DNA from: Aliihoeflea sp052435735
GTDB lineage: Bacteria > Pseudomonadota > Alphaproteobacteria > Rhizobiales > Rhizobiaceae
Direction: 5' to 3'
Assembly (NCBI GenBank): GCA_052435735.1
Contig: JBQVNB010000006.1
Location: 127,548 to 191,547, forward strand
Length of the DNA: 64,000 nt
Below the pieces are notes generated by a model that worked only from the letters and a program-made list of their open reading frames with translations, was not told the DNA's origin and did no database searches. This document shows, one piece after another, positions 51,824 to 61,700 of the stretch (position 1 is the first letter of the stretch; the number at the start of each line of letters is the position of its first letter). Made by a program: the position numbers and the translations under genes.

Positions 51824-52951
51824 ATGAACATCATCACCTATCTGACGACGATCCATTTTGGCGCAGGCGCGCTCGCTTTCCTTCCCGACGCCATGCGCGA
51901 CCTGGACATGACTAGGCCCCTCATCGTCAGCGACAGAGGTATCGCGGCGTCGGGATTGATCGACAAGTTGACGGCACTTCTGCCGGCAAACCCGGCGCTG
52001 TTCCTCGACGTGCCGACCAACCCGACCGAAAGCGCAGTCAAGGAAGCACTCCAGCTCTATCGCGAAGCCGAGTGCGACGGCGTCGTCGCGTTTGGCGGCG
52101 GGTCGCCCATCGATCTGGCCAAGGGTGTGGCGCTGCTGGCGACTCACGAGGGTGAACTCGAGCATTACGCTGCGATCCTGGGTGGTATCCCTCGTATCAC
52201 CCCTGCCGTTGCGCCGCTGATCGCCATCCCCACCACGGCGGGAACCGGTTCCGAAGTCGGCCGGGCGGCGCTCATCACGCTGGAGGACGAGCGCAAGCTC
52301 GGCTTCATCAGCCCGCACCTCATTCCCAAGCGCGCAATCTGCGACCCCGAACTGACACTTGGGCTGCCCCCAAACCTGACCGCGGCAACGGGATTGGACG
52401 CGCTGTCGCACTGCATCGAAACCTATCTGTCGCCGCGCTTCAACCCGCCCGCCGAGGCGATCGCGATCGATGGCTTCGCGCGGCTTTGGAACGCACTTCC
52501 CACGGCGTTCGCCGATGGCGCCAATCTCGAAGCCCGCTCGGAGGTCATGATGGGCGCCCTTCAAGGCGGACTGACTTTCCAGAAGGGCCTCGGTGCGGTC
52601 CACGCCCTCAGCCACGCGCTTGGTGGCCTCAAGGCCCTCAAGCTTCACCATGGCACGCTCAACGCGATCCTCATGCCGCCGGTCCTGCGCTGGAATGCCG
52701 AGGCGGCAGCCGGCAAGATCGCCCGGCTCGAGACTGCCATCGGGCTACCCGCCGCCGCGACGCCTTTGGCGGACGCGCTTGACGCACTCAATGCGAGGCT
52801 CGGCACGCCGCGGACATTGTCCGAACTCGGCGTCACGCGCGAGGTGTTCGACTGGACATGCGAGCGCGCCCTGGCCGACCACAGCCACCAGACAAACCCC
52901 CGCGCTCTTTCCGGCGCGGATTATGCAGCCATCCTCGAAAGTGTGATGTAA
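51824..52951 (+). CDS. Iron-containing alcohol dehydrogenase / maleylacetate reductase-like
   Basis: A 375-residue group III metal-dependent ADH. NAD-binding GGGSPIDLAKG, then metal ligands in LDALSHCIE (Asp, His) and AVHALSHALGGLKALKLHHG (two His) are all conserved. The family includes maleylacetate reductases, which end hydroxyquinol and chlorocatechol pathways, and lactaldehyde/alcohol dehydrogenases. ATG 51824 is chosen over ATG 51767, which starts inside the SDR-4 end. In this aromatic-catabolic setting a maleylacetate reductase role is attractive but not proven. Confidence 0.85.
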   Translation: MNIITYLTTIHFGAGALAFLPDAMRDLDMTRPLIVSDRGIAASGLIDKLTALLPANPALFLDVPTNPTESAVKEALQLYREAECDGVVAFGGGSPIDLAKGVALLATHEGELEHYAAILGGIPRITPAVAPLIAIPTTAGTGSEVGRAALITLEDERKLGFISPHLIPKRAICDPELTLGLPPNLTAATGLDALSHCIETYLSPRFNPPAEAIAIDGFARLWNALPTAFADGANLEARSEVMMGALQGGLTFQKGLGAVHALSHALGGLKALKLHHGTLNAILMPPVLRWNAEAAAGKIARLETAIGLPAAATPLADALDALNARLGTPRTLSELGVTREVFDWTCERALADHSHQTNPRALSGADYAAILESVM

Positions 52952-53000
52952 CACCACAGGAGGTGTCACCCGCTTGCGATCAACCATCAAGGCCTTGATC

Positions 53001-53405
53001 ATGACTTACGGATTTCATCACGTTCACATCAAGACGCATGACCCGAAGAGCGTGGCTGACTGGTTCGGCAACGCATTCGGCTTCGAGATCGTGATCGATG
53101 CCGAAAGGGCGAGCGGAGACCGGATCATCCGCTGCGCGCTCGGCGCCAATCAGCCGCCATTCATCGTCATTACCAGCCCGGTCCCGGGTCAGGACCTGCC
53201 AGAGGGTCGCACGCATCAATCGCTGGGTCTGGAACATTTCGCATTGACGACGGACGACGTCCCTGCGGCTGCCGATCGGCTCGTCGAACTAGGTGCGGTA
53301 CTCGTGGACGGCCCCACCACCGCACCGGACGGCACCGTCATGGCATTTCTGACCGTCCCCGGTGACGTCCGTATCGAACTGGTGCATTTCCCGACCGGAG
53401 TTTGA
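53001..53405 (+). CDS. VOC-family protein (glyoxalase/extradiol-dioxygenase fold)
   Basis: A 134-residue single VOC domain. Likely metal ligands: His in GFHHVHIK, His in LGLEHFALT, Glu in VRIELVHFP. The start ATG 53001 is chosen over ATG/GTG starts upstream because the family begins directly with the HHV strand. It could be a glyoxalase, a ring-cleavage-related isomerase or a binding protein. Last gene of the module, 49 bp after the iron-dependent dehydrogenase. Confidence 0.85.
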   Translation: MTYGFHHVHIKTHDPKSVADWFGNAFGFEIVIDAERASGDRIIRCALGANQPPFIVITSPVPGQDLPEGRTHQSLGLEHFALTTDDVPAAADRLVELGAVLVDGPTTAPDGTVMAFLTVPGDVRIELVHFPTGV

Positions 53406-53501
53406 ATCGTCGATCCCTGCTGACGTCCGGGCGTCACCCTGCGCAGCAGCAAGCGGGACGCCGAGAAACGGCCTCCGACGCCAAGCGTCTGAGCGGATTC
53501 G

Positions 53502-53983
53502 CTAAGATATAGAGAGAATTTCGATCTGGTGCGGTCCCAGACGTGCGACATCGCCAACGCTCTTGCCGAGCAGCGCCACGGCGACGGGCGATCCGTCCGA
53601 TATCGTTCCCTGCGACGGGTTCGCCTCGTCCTCACCCACGATACGGAATGTCTGAACCCTTCCATCATCACGTTCGAACGTCACTGTATGGCCGAATGCG
53701 ATGACGTCGTTCGAAGAGGGTTTCGGACGTAGCACCGCCGTTCGTAGACGTTCGGCGTAGTAGCGCACGTCGCGAAATGCACCGCCGACTGCCGGCGCCT
53801 TTCGTTGATATCTTCGAGCGAGGACGCAGCATCGAGCGCCTTTCGCGCACGCTCCAATTCGGTTTCAAGGATCTTGAAACCAGCCTCGGTGACGAAATTG
53901 GGCCGATCCGATATCGGGCGTGCGGGCAGGACGGTCTCGGATGCTGCCTCTGCGCTTTCTTCTTTGACGAACGCGACGCTCAT
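53502..53983 (-). pseudogene. GreA/GreB-family (nucleoside diphosphate kinase regulator-like) protein, frameshifted
   Basis: Two minus-strand frames together give a normal GreA-family protein of about 160 residues. The first (from ATG 53983) has NFVTEAGFKILETELERARK and EDINERRRQSAV; the second (ending 53502) continues with VRYYAERLRTAVLRP, DDGRVQTFRIVGEDEAN and VALLGKSVGDVA. The break is near 53777-53790, where one base is missing (or two added) after CATTT. These proteins bind RNA polymerase near the secondary channel. Either a disrupted gene or a sequencing error. Confidence 0.75.
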
Positions 53984-55178
53984 CGGGTCACACCTCCTGC
54001 GGAAACCTTACCTATTTGGTTGGACCGCGATTGCCATTCAAGGCGCATGCGCCGCGCAGATCAGATTCCTCCTGCGCACGCGGAACACGGCTCCGTTCAG
54101 GACGTGGCTCCTAGTCTGTCCGAAGGGTTTCTACGGCTGGGATCGCTATGCGCGCATCGCGCGCGGCTTGCGATCTCGGCCAGCGCGCAGGGCTATGTCT
54201 CGGCGGTGGTGCAGCTCGGCGCGACGCCGATGCGGGGTCTATGTCCGCCACACTCGCGGCGAGATTAATCGACCGAAAGTAGAATGCGAATTAATTATAT
54301 GGCGGAGAGAGAGGGATTCCCCGCCAAATAACTGGAAAATAACAGTTTTTCGGCCCTTTTTGCCGATCGACCTGCTGATCGCGATACCCCGAGGGATACC
54401 CGAGCGCATCGAACGCTAGCCGGCTTGGCTGCGATCGGCAAGCCGGCGCGATGTGATTTTCGGGACTTGCGGCCGATCGTGCAGGGGTGGCTGGTCAAAA
54501 GTAGCTGGGCTCGCGTTGTGCGAGCAGACGCCGCATTTATCCGCCGGTTATCGCTCTGATGTAAGCAAGCCCGACCAAGCGTCGGAAATCGATTTCCCTC
54601 GCTACAGGATCGCTCGGCCGTGTCTCGTCGTGAGCGGCATCGAACTTGCGTGTTCATGACAGCGTGCGCCCCTCGGTGGGATTGTCGTCTACCGTCGCTA
54701 CCTCGCCGCCGCATTCATCCCAAACTGCAATTGGGCCCTGCAACGAGCGATATGGCCCGCTCTCAATGCCCCGGAAACCACCCCGCTGAACTCTGAATCC
54801 GCTTCACTTGCCGTTACTGCAGGCAATGCGCGGGGCTTGAGACATCGAGGCTGCGGTGCGGCGGGTTCGACTAGGTCACGCGTCGCAGGGCGCGCGTTCG
54901 TATTCCGAGGCGAGCAACGAGCACTTGGTTTCTCAAGTTTTCGAGGTGTGAAATAAATCCGCATCGCCGAATGTTGGCTCGCGGACGACAGAAACGAAGA
55001 ATGAGCCAGTTCAAGAAGAAGTAACATCGTAATATTATATCGCTGTATGCAGTAAAGCCTGTTGAATTGGGAAATCTGCAGCGGTTGCATATTCACAAAT
55101 GGCGATCTAACCTTGTGTATGACGGATGAGCGAAAAGCGTTCATCTGCATTTAGCGCACAAGGAGAGGTCCACAGCGC
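53984..55178. other. 1.2-kb stretch without a recognisable gene
   Basis: No frame here has convincing homology, ribosome-binding sites or conserved domains; frames up to about 150 codons on both strands look like noise. Composition drops toward AT around 54270-54360 and 55010-55110, unlike the rest. Possible decayed DNA at the border of an inserted element. The promoter of the gene at 55179 is probably in the last 100 bp. Confidence 0.5.
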
Positions 55179-56393
55179 ATGAGTGACATTACGAAGACTT
55201 CCGCCCCGGCGAAAACCAACACTGTCGCCAAATCGCGCAAGGGAGCGGCCTCCGGGCCCTCGCGCGTGCGAGAGAAGGCAATGACGGACGGTGCGTCCGA
55301 CACCGCGCTCGAGACCGGGATCGTCCCGACTCCGGCGCTTCCGCAAACCTTCGACGCGTTCGTCAAGACGCTGACGAGCGAGGAGGCACACGAGCTCGAC
55401 GAGATCGCGGCGAAGTTCGGATCGGTCGATGCCCGCGAGGCCGACGACGCGTTCGAGCAGGGAGCTTGGGTCGAGCGGCTTTACGAGATCATCCCAGCGG
55501 AGATGACGTTGAGCAGCTTCATCGAGACGCGGTGCGACCGCACCTTGCGCAGCGCGCGGCATTACCGGCAGGTCCACCAGAATCTCTCGGCGCACCGCAA
55601 GACGGCGGTCGCGCTGCGCGTCCATCCGACTACGCTGATCGAGCTTTCGGCTGGCACGGTAAGCCCGGAGCAGATCGAGGCGGTGTTCGAGATGTACCGG
55701 GCGGAAAAGCGCCCATCGATCTCGGCGGTCAAGAAGTACCTGAAAAGCGGCATGCCCGGCGCGGACGGCACTGACGGACACGGCCCGGCCGATGCCGGCG
55801 GCGTTTCGGGACTGGGGTCGAAGGCGCGCGAACGCGTTTCGGCCGACGCAAAGCGGTTCGTCGCGATCCTTGTCGCAATCGGGAACGTTGCGTTCAAGGC
55901 GCTCGAAACCCACAAAGGCAAGGACCACAAGATCCGCAGCGTCCTCGCCAAGGCCTTGCCGAACGAGGCGCGGCTTGCCCGGGCCATCCTGCTCACCATG
56001 ATCTCGTCGCCGAACGCACCGGCGGGGTCCGAGTTCATCACCGTCGAGGTCGACCGGTCGGGCCGCTGGGGCGCGGTCGAGAAGATGCTCGAGGTGCTGG
56101 CGAACCCCAAGGCCTACCCGCATGGGCGTGATGCGACGATCTGGATCGTCGAACAGGTCTTGCCGGCGATCACCTGGGCGATCGGCAAGGATCCGAGCTG
56201 GCGCAGCGATCTCGCCCGCAAAGCGGTCGCCGCCCCGGCGCTCGATGCAGGCGACGCGTTGGCAGACGGCCTGGTGGATGATGACGGCGAGGTCGAAGTC
56301 GAAACGCCGATGTCCGAGCCGCTGGCCCAGCTCGCGGCTGTCGGCGGCGACAACGTCATCGACTTCGAACCGCAATCGCCGCGCCCGCGCTAA
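55179..56393 (+). CDS. DUF3102-like hypothetical protein of a possible mobile element
   Basis: A 404-residue protein. The middle part (about residues 100-190) reads like DUF3102-type proteins of rhizobial mobile elements: FIETRCDRTLRSARHYRQVHQ (truncated motif), a short helix set, then a segment on whether the host protein 'satisfies' LRVHPTTLIELSAGTVSPEQIEA, and a Lys/Glu-rich helix. An acidic C-terminus (GDNVIDFEPQ) ends it. Functions of this family are unknown; a DNA-binding regulator is plausible. AAGGAGAGG precedes ATG 55179. Confidence 0.6.
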   Translation: MSDITKTSAPAKTNTVAKSRKGAASGPSRVREKAMTDGASDTALETGIVPTPALPQTFDAFVKTLTSEEAHELDEIAAKFGSVDAREADDAFEQGAWVERLYEIIPAEMTLSSFIETRCDRTLRSARHYRQVHQNLSAHRKTAVALRVHPTTLIELSAGTVSPEQIEAVFEMYRAEKRPSISAVKKYLKSGMPGADGTDGHGPADAGGVSGLGSKARERVSADAKRFVAILVAIGNVAFKALETHKGKDHKIRSVLAKALPNEARLARAILLTMISSPNAPAGSEFITVEVDRSGRWGAVEKMLEVLANPKAYPHGRDATIWIVEQVLPAITWAIGKDPSWRSDLARKAVAAPALDAGDALADGLVDDDGEVEVETPMSEPLAQLAAVGGDNVIDFEPQSPRPR

Positions 56394-56423
56394 GGCGCGC
56401 CGGCCGCGTTGCCCTTAAGTCCA

Positions 56424-56456
56424 AGCCCCCGCCGGAAACGGCGGGGGCTTTTTTTT
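56424..56456 (+). terminator. Strong Rho-independent terminator
   Basis: An 11-bp stem AGCCCCCGCCG (56424-56434) with 56439-56449, GAAA tetraloop and 8 T's (56449-56456). Ends the transcript of the gene at 55179. Confidence 0.93.
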
Positions 56457-56883
56457 GGCGGGCGCGGTCGGGCTTTCTCGCGATCGCGACCGAAATCGAA
56501 ATGGAAGTGGCGGACCGTTTCGAGGTGGTGATTGAATAACGGGGCGCAATCGCGACCGGAAACGCAGCTGAGTTCGGCATCGTGGTCGGCGTGCGGTTGC
56601 CGTTGCCTTCGCGCCGCGCGCCCGTCGCGTTCGATGAGAACAGTGCGCGGTGGTCGGCAACGGTTCCCGATCGAAGCCGCAGGCTCCCCATCACTTGGGA
56701 GCCCCGCATTAACCAACAACCGGCTTAGAGCCCCAGGGGCCCCTTGAGCCCGATGCTCGCGCCGGTCATGTTGGGGGCGTGACGGCGACGGCAATCGCAG
56801 TTCACGACATCAAGCGGCCCGAACCGAGACGGCAATCCCGGAACGGGCCTGACCCTCAACCTCGGTACGAGAGGAATCGGGCT
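56457..56883. other. Intergenic region before the nuclease-like gene
   Basis: About 430 bp with no gene I can support. It contains similar segments CGCGATCGCGACCGAAA (56470-56486) and CGCAATCGCGACCGGAAA (56547-56564), both close to terminator or promoter, and an upstream region rich in GAAATCG-like words. A GTG start at 56779 could extend the next gene by 35 residues, but ATG 56884 has the better ribosome-binding site. Confidence 0.4.
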
Positions 56884-57993
56884 ATGACCATCTCTACCGG
56901 ACGCGCTGCGTCCGACCAAGCGGCGCGTGCCGCCAACGACCTTTCCGTCAATCCCGCGCGAAGCGGCCTCGGCCGCGCGAGTTCCGACATCGGCGGATCG
57001 GCCTCGTCCGATCGCCCGTGGCATCGGCTCGATGCAGGCCAACTGAACGAGGCCTTCGATCGCCTGATCGACAAGACGGTGGCGGCCGCCGCATCGCCCG
57101 CGGCGAGCGACCAGCTCGACCTGACCTTCGGCTCGCTCGGTGCGATCGCGTCGTTCATTCATTCCGCGCGCTGCCACGACGGCCTGATGCTTCAGGCTGG
57201 CCTCGCGCTGATCGCGGCGACGCATCCGGACCTGACCGTCCTGACCCGCGACGTCGAGCTTCCCGTCACCGAGGCCGCGCAGGCGCTGATCGCCCGCAAC
57301 CGGCCGACCGAGCTCTCCGGCATCCGGCTTGCCGCCGAGGTCTTTGCCCGTGAGCATTACAAGGCCGATCTCGTCATCGTCGACGAGGCACGACGCTATG
57401 CGGTCGTCTGCGACGTCAAGCGGTCGATCGCTTCCTACAACGCCGCCAAGCTCGGGCGGCTGAAGGCCAAGCTCCTCGCTTGCGCCGTCGTCGCTCCGGA
57501 TCATTTGCGATCCCGCCACCAGATCGATGGGGTGCGAACCTGCCACGCCGCGATCCTCGATCTGTCCGGCCATACCGATCTGTCCGACCCGGACGTGTTC
57601 GGCATTGACGCGCTCGACGCCTTCCTGCGCATCGACGGGGCAGGGGCCGCGCTGCGGGATCTGAAGCGCCGGTTCGGCGCGGCGGTTCAGGCGGTGCTGG
57701 TCGATCGGCTGCGGGCGGCATATCCGGCGGCGATGGGTTCGGATCGTGCGGAGACGGACTCTGCCAGGTCCAGTACCCACGCCATCCATGCGCGGACCGC
57801 GGCCATGGATCCCGGGGAGGACGCCGACCGCAATGTCGGGTCTGACGACATGGACGCCCATGGCACTGCATCGAAGGACGTCGCGAGTGCTGAGCTTCCG
57901 GACGGACCATCCGATGCCCGCGCCCGGCGCGTGCTGGCGATGATGCCGGCGATCTCGGTCGCGCTTGCACGACCAGTGGCCGGCACGGCCTGA
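56884..57993 (+). CDS. Hypothetical protein with a PD-(D/E)XK-like nuclease motif
   Basis: A 369-residue protein from ATG 56884 (AGAGGA upstream). Residues about 150-185 hold the pattern D162 (in YKADLVIVDE) followed by D177-V-K179 (in AVVCDVKRS). The spacing and the flanking beta-strand character match the active-site core of PD-(D/E)XK nucleases. A helix with GLMLQAGLALIAATHPDL precedes it, as in restriction-like folds. The N-terminal 45 residues and the C-terminal 90 are low-complexity. I recognise no named family; nuclease activity is inference. Neighbours: the terminator upstream, and a small protein plus an AAA+ protease downstream. Confidence 0.55.
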   Translation: MTISTGRAASDQAARAANDLSVNPARSGLGRASSDIGGSASSDRPWHRLDAGQLNEAFDRLIDKTVAAAASPAASDQLDLTFGSLGAIASFIHSARCHDGLMLQAGLALIAATHPDLTVLTRDVELPVTEAAQALIARNRPTELSGIRLAAEVFAREHYKADLVIVDEARRYAVVCDVKRSIASYNAAKLGRLKAKLLACAVVAPDHLRSRHQIDGVRTCHAAILDLSGHTDLSDPDVFGIDALDAFLRIDGAGAALRDLKRRFGAAVQAVLVDRLRAAYPAAMGSDRAETDSARSSTHAIHARTAAMDPGEDADRNVGSDDMDAHGTASKDVASAELPDGPSDARARRVLAMMPAISVALARPVAGTA

Positions 57994-58082
57994 CGCCGCC
58001 GTCCGCGACACCCGACCCCATCCCCTCCTTCCTGTTCGATGACGCCGGGCGCTCTGCCGCGGCGCGGAAAGGTCTTGTCATC

Positions 58083-58733
58083 ATGACGCCCACCGACGCC
58101 ACCTTCCTGTCCACCTCACACATGACGCCTGTTTCGGATCTGCCGTCGGCAGCCCTGCGGCGCGGCCTGCCGCTTGCCCTTCCGCTGCTCGCCCTCGGCC
58201 CGGTCCGGAAATCGATTGCCGCCGCCGGCGATGATGGTCCGCAGAACTCTCCGAACGCAGTGGATGCGATCGGGCGCTTCGGCTATCTCGCAATGGGCTG
58301 CGCCGACGACGTGCTCCGTTCCGGCGTTCTTGATGACGCCGTCTCCGCTACGGAGTTGAGCAGCGGTGCCGATCCGTGCGGCTCGACGCCGCGGATCAGT
58401 GCCAACGACAATGCCAGCGACGCGGCGATCCTGCGCACCCGCGGCGACGAACCTGCCGTCGTCATCGGCCTTGCGTTGCGCCATGCACGCTTCGGCACTG
58501 GCGACATACCCTTCGCGATCGTCTGCGCCCTGCATCGCCATGCCGCCGCGGGCGACGGCGCGGCGAAAGCGACACTCGACATGCTCAAGCGCCGCATCGA
58601 GCGGCGTCAGCAGCAGCGACGGGATCGTTACGCGGCGATCGGTCTGCGAAGTCATTGGCTTCTCATGGCGCAGACGGTCACCCCGCGCCTGCAGGTCATA
58701 CGCCCTGACGAAACCGGGGAGGCCGGCCGATGA
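58083..58733 (+). CDS. Hypothetical protein, coupled to the AAA+/M41 gene
   Basis: A 216-residue protein; I recognise no family. It has a low-complexity, acidic-Ser/Asp-rich middle, a likely helical segment VVIGLALRHARFGTGDIPFA and a basic Arg/Gln-rich helix (MLKRRIERRQQQRRDRY) near the end. ATG 58083 is used (ATG 58122 possible). Its stop overlaps the AAA+/M41 start as ATGA (58730-58733), so the two are translated together and probably work together. Confidence 0.6.
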   Translation: MTPTDATFLSTSHMTPVSDLPSAALRRGLPLALPLLALGPVRKSIAAAGDDGPQNSPNAVDAIGRFGYLAMGCADDVLRSGVLDDAVSATELSSGADPCGSTPRISANDNASDAAILRTRGDEPAVVIGLALRHARFGTGDIPFAIVCALHRHAAAGDGAAKATLDMLKRRIERRQQQRRDRYAAIGLRSHWLLMAQTVTPRLQVIRPDETGEAGR

Positions 58734-61700
58734 AGACGGTCACGCTGCGCCTTGCCAGACGCCTCGCCTCGCTTGTCGAACTGCGCGACGTCCAGCGCGC
58801 GGTCATCAACGATGCGTTCGGCGCGTACACCTGGATTGACGAGGTCGAGCTTGACGACGTCGATCTGAAGCTCGTCGCGACGAAACGCCGGAAAGAGGCG
58901 GCGCGGCGCACGACGATCAGCGCATTCCACCCGGGACCGCCGGACGTCGATCCGATCGCCGAGCGGCAGCATCGCCACGGTCGCGAACATCCCGTTGGCC
59001 GCGACGTCGACATCGGCGAGCTCGCCGTCTGCCTGATGCTGATGCCGGCTTTGAGACGCCTCGGAGCACGCAACCTCCTAGCCGCGCTGCACCGTGTGCA
59101 GCCCGTCATCGCCGTCCATGGCGCAGTCCGCGGCTTCGAACGCCGCTTTGCCGGCATGCTGGACGAGATGCTGCGCGTGCCGCGGGTCAAGATGCGCGTC
59201 CTGACGATCGACAGTCCGAACAAGCTCGATGCGTCGATGAGGAGCCTCGACACGACACTCCCCATTATCAATATCCAGTCGTCGGCATTCAGTGACGCTG
59301 CGCCAGTGGCGCTTCGCAAATGCCTCGCAAAGGCTATGCGCGAGCGCATGCCGATCGTCGTCACCGGAGATGCGCCGCCCGTCGATCTGCCCGCCCGCGT
59401 GACAGTCGTCCTGGACATGACGCTGCAGGCCGCACCGCTCGACTGGCCGATGCTCGCGGAGCTGATCGACGCCAAGACCGGGATCGATGCCGAGCCGATC
59501 CTGAATGCGGTGGAAGCCTTCCCGATGGATCTCGCAGCCTTGTCGCTTGACGATCTTGTTATGGCGATCCGGCCCGGTCACGACCTCGCGACAATTCTCG
59601 CGCGGTTGCAGGTTCTTGCCGCGGCCAGCGCCGCGGAGCCTTCCGAGGACGAGGACGATGAGACGAAGTCGAAGGACGGACGCTCGAGCGGATCGACCTG
59701 GCGGCGCAATCGCAATGGTACCGCCGGCACGGGCTCGACGAGGATCGATCCGCAGCCCGTTCCGGCAGAAGGGGACGTTTCGAACCCGTCGGGGTCGGAT
59801 CGTGCTCCCGCCGCGCCAGCGGCTGTCGCTGGCGAGATTCACACGGTCCCAGCCGAGGTCTCCGGTGACGTCCATACGGTTCCGGCTGCGCCGAACGCCA
59901 CAGGAAATGCGCGCATGGATGTCGGCGCGACGGAGGCGGCAGCGGAGACCATTGCACCAGCTGCCGCTAACGATCAACCGGCGCGCCCGCCAACAAAGCG
60001 TCCGGCTCCGGTCGCGACCGTCGAGACACTGGCAGGGTACGGCGAGGCGCGCTCTTGGGCATTGAACCTCAAGACCGATCTCGATCTCTGGCATGCCGGC
60101 ATGGTGTCCTGGTCGGACCTCTCGACCAAGCTCCTCTTGTCCGGACCACCCGGCACCGGCAAGACGACCTTCGCCCGCGCGCTTGGCAACACGCTGCAGC
60201 TGCCGGTCTTCGCGACCTCGGTCGCAACATGGCTCGAGGCGTCGCATCTCGGCGACGTCCTCGGCCGCATGCGCGACTGCTTCGCCGAAGTCCAAGCGGC
60301 ACGGCCCTGCATCCTCTTCATCGACGAGATCGACGGCATCGGCCGGCGGCAGGAACGGGCGCGCGAGTATGCCGACTACTGGAACGCGATCGTCAACAAG
60401 GCGCTCGAGCTGATGGACGGGGCATTGAAGACCGACGGCATCATCATCGTCGGCGCGACCAACAGGCCGAACGACATCGAGCCGGCGCTGCGCCGTTCCG
60501 GCCGGCTCGAAACGCATATCGTCATTCCGAAGCCGGACATGCATGCGCTCGAAAGCATCATCGCGTTCCATCTCGGCGACGATCTCGACCGCGCTGCGGC
60601 AACGATGCCGTCGGCGGAGGCTTCGGCCGCGGAGCCTGCCGGAGATCAGGACCGCAGGCGAGATCCATCGGAACCCATAGAATCCATCGGTCAGCAGCGC
60701 GGCCAAACCGATGCCGGGAATGAGACACCAGCACAGCCAGGAGCGGCCTCGACAGGCGACAACTGCTCGCCGTCGCGCAAGCGCAAGCGTCCCCGCGCAT
60801 CGAGCGAGACGCGCGCCGCCGCCATCGACGGTCCGGACCAGACCGTCATTGTCGAAGGTGGAGTCTACGCAGGTCAATGGGACCACCCTGGCAAGGCCGG
60901 GGCAAGGGAGGGCACGGAAACGTCTGATGGACCCGCCGGCGAGCCAAGTGCGTCCACGGCATCGGAGCGGCAGACTATCCGAACGCTGGGCGCACGCGTT
61001 TCCACGCGCACTTTCGATCCGCCAGGGTCGAGCCAGACGAAACCAGGCGTCGGCGACCGACAGCCCACCCTGCGCGCTCATGCACTGCGGCTTTTGGCGC
61101 GGACGGCACGCGGCATGACCGGCGCGGACGTCGAGCGCGCGATCCGCGAGGAGCGTCAGCGCTGCCGCCGCGCCCGGATCGCGATGTCGTTCGACGGGGT
61201 GCGCGAAGCCCTGCGCGGCGATCGCGCCAACCATTCCGATGCCCTGAGAAGGCAGATGGCGATCCATGAAGCCGGCCATGCCGTCGTCGCCAGAGCCTTG
61301 AAGCTCGGTATCCAGGTCGACCTGACGATCGACGACCCCGAGGGCGGCCAGTCGCGGCTTGCCGCAAACATGGGCGACATCCAAACCGAAGCGCGGATGA
61401 CCGACGTCCTGACGATGCTGCTCGCCGGCCGTGCCGCCGAGATGGTGCATGGCCTCCAGCCGCTCGCCGGCTCCGGCATGATTGACGGCAGCGACCTGCA
61501 GATCGCGACTCGGCTTGCTCTCGATCTCGAATGCCGCGGCGGCTTCTCCGATCGTACTCCGCTGCTCTATGTCGATCCGGCCTCGACCAACGCGCTCTAT
61601 TCCGCCCGTCCGGATGCCTACCAGCGCGCCAACACCCGCCTGGAAGACGCCTTGGCTCGGGCGACACGACTGATCGACTGGGCCCGTCCGGCGCATGCGG

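Noticed and set aside
54840..54900. tRNA-like T-loop (GGGTTCGACT)
   Set aside because: No acceptor or anticodon stems fit around it.
53984..55150. Several frames of 100-200 codons on both strands
   Set aside because: No conserved motifs, no ribosome-binding sites and irregular codon use; treated as non-coding.
59078..61696. 872-codon minus-strand frame opposite the AAA+/M41 gene
   Set aside because: Antisense shadow; no recognisable domain, while the plus strand has Walker and HEAGH motifs.
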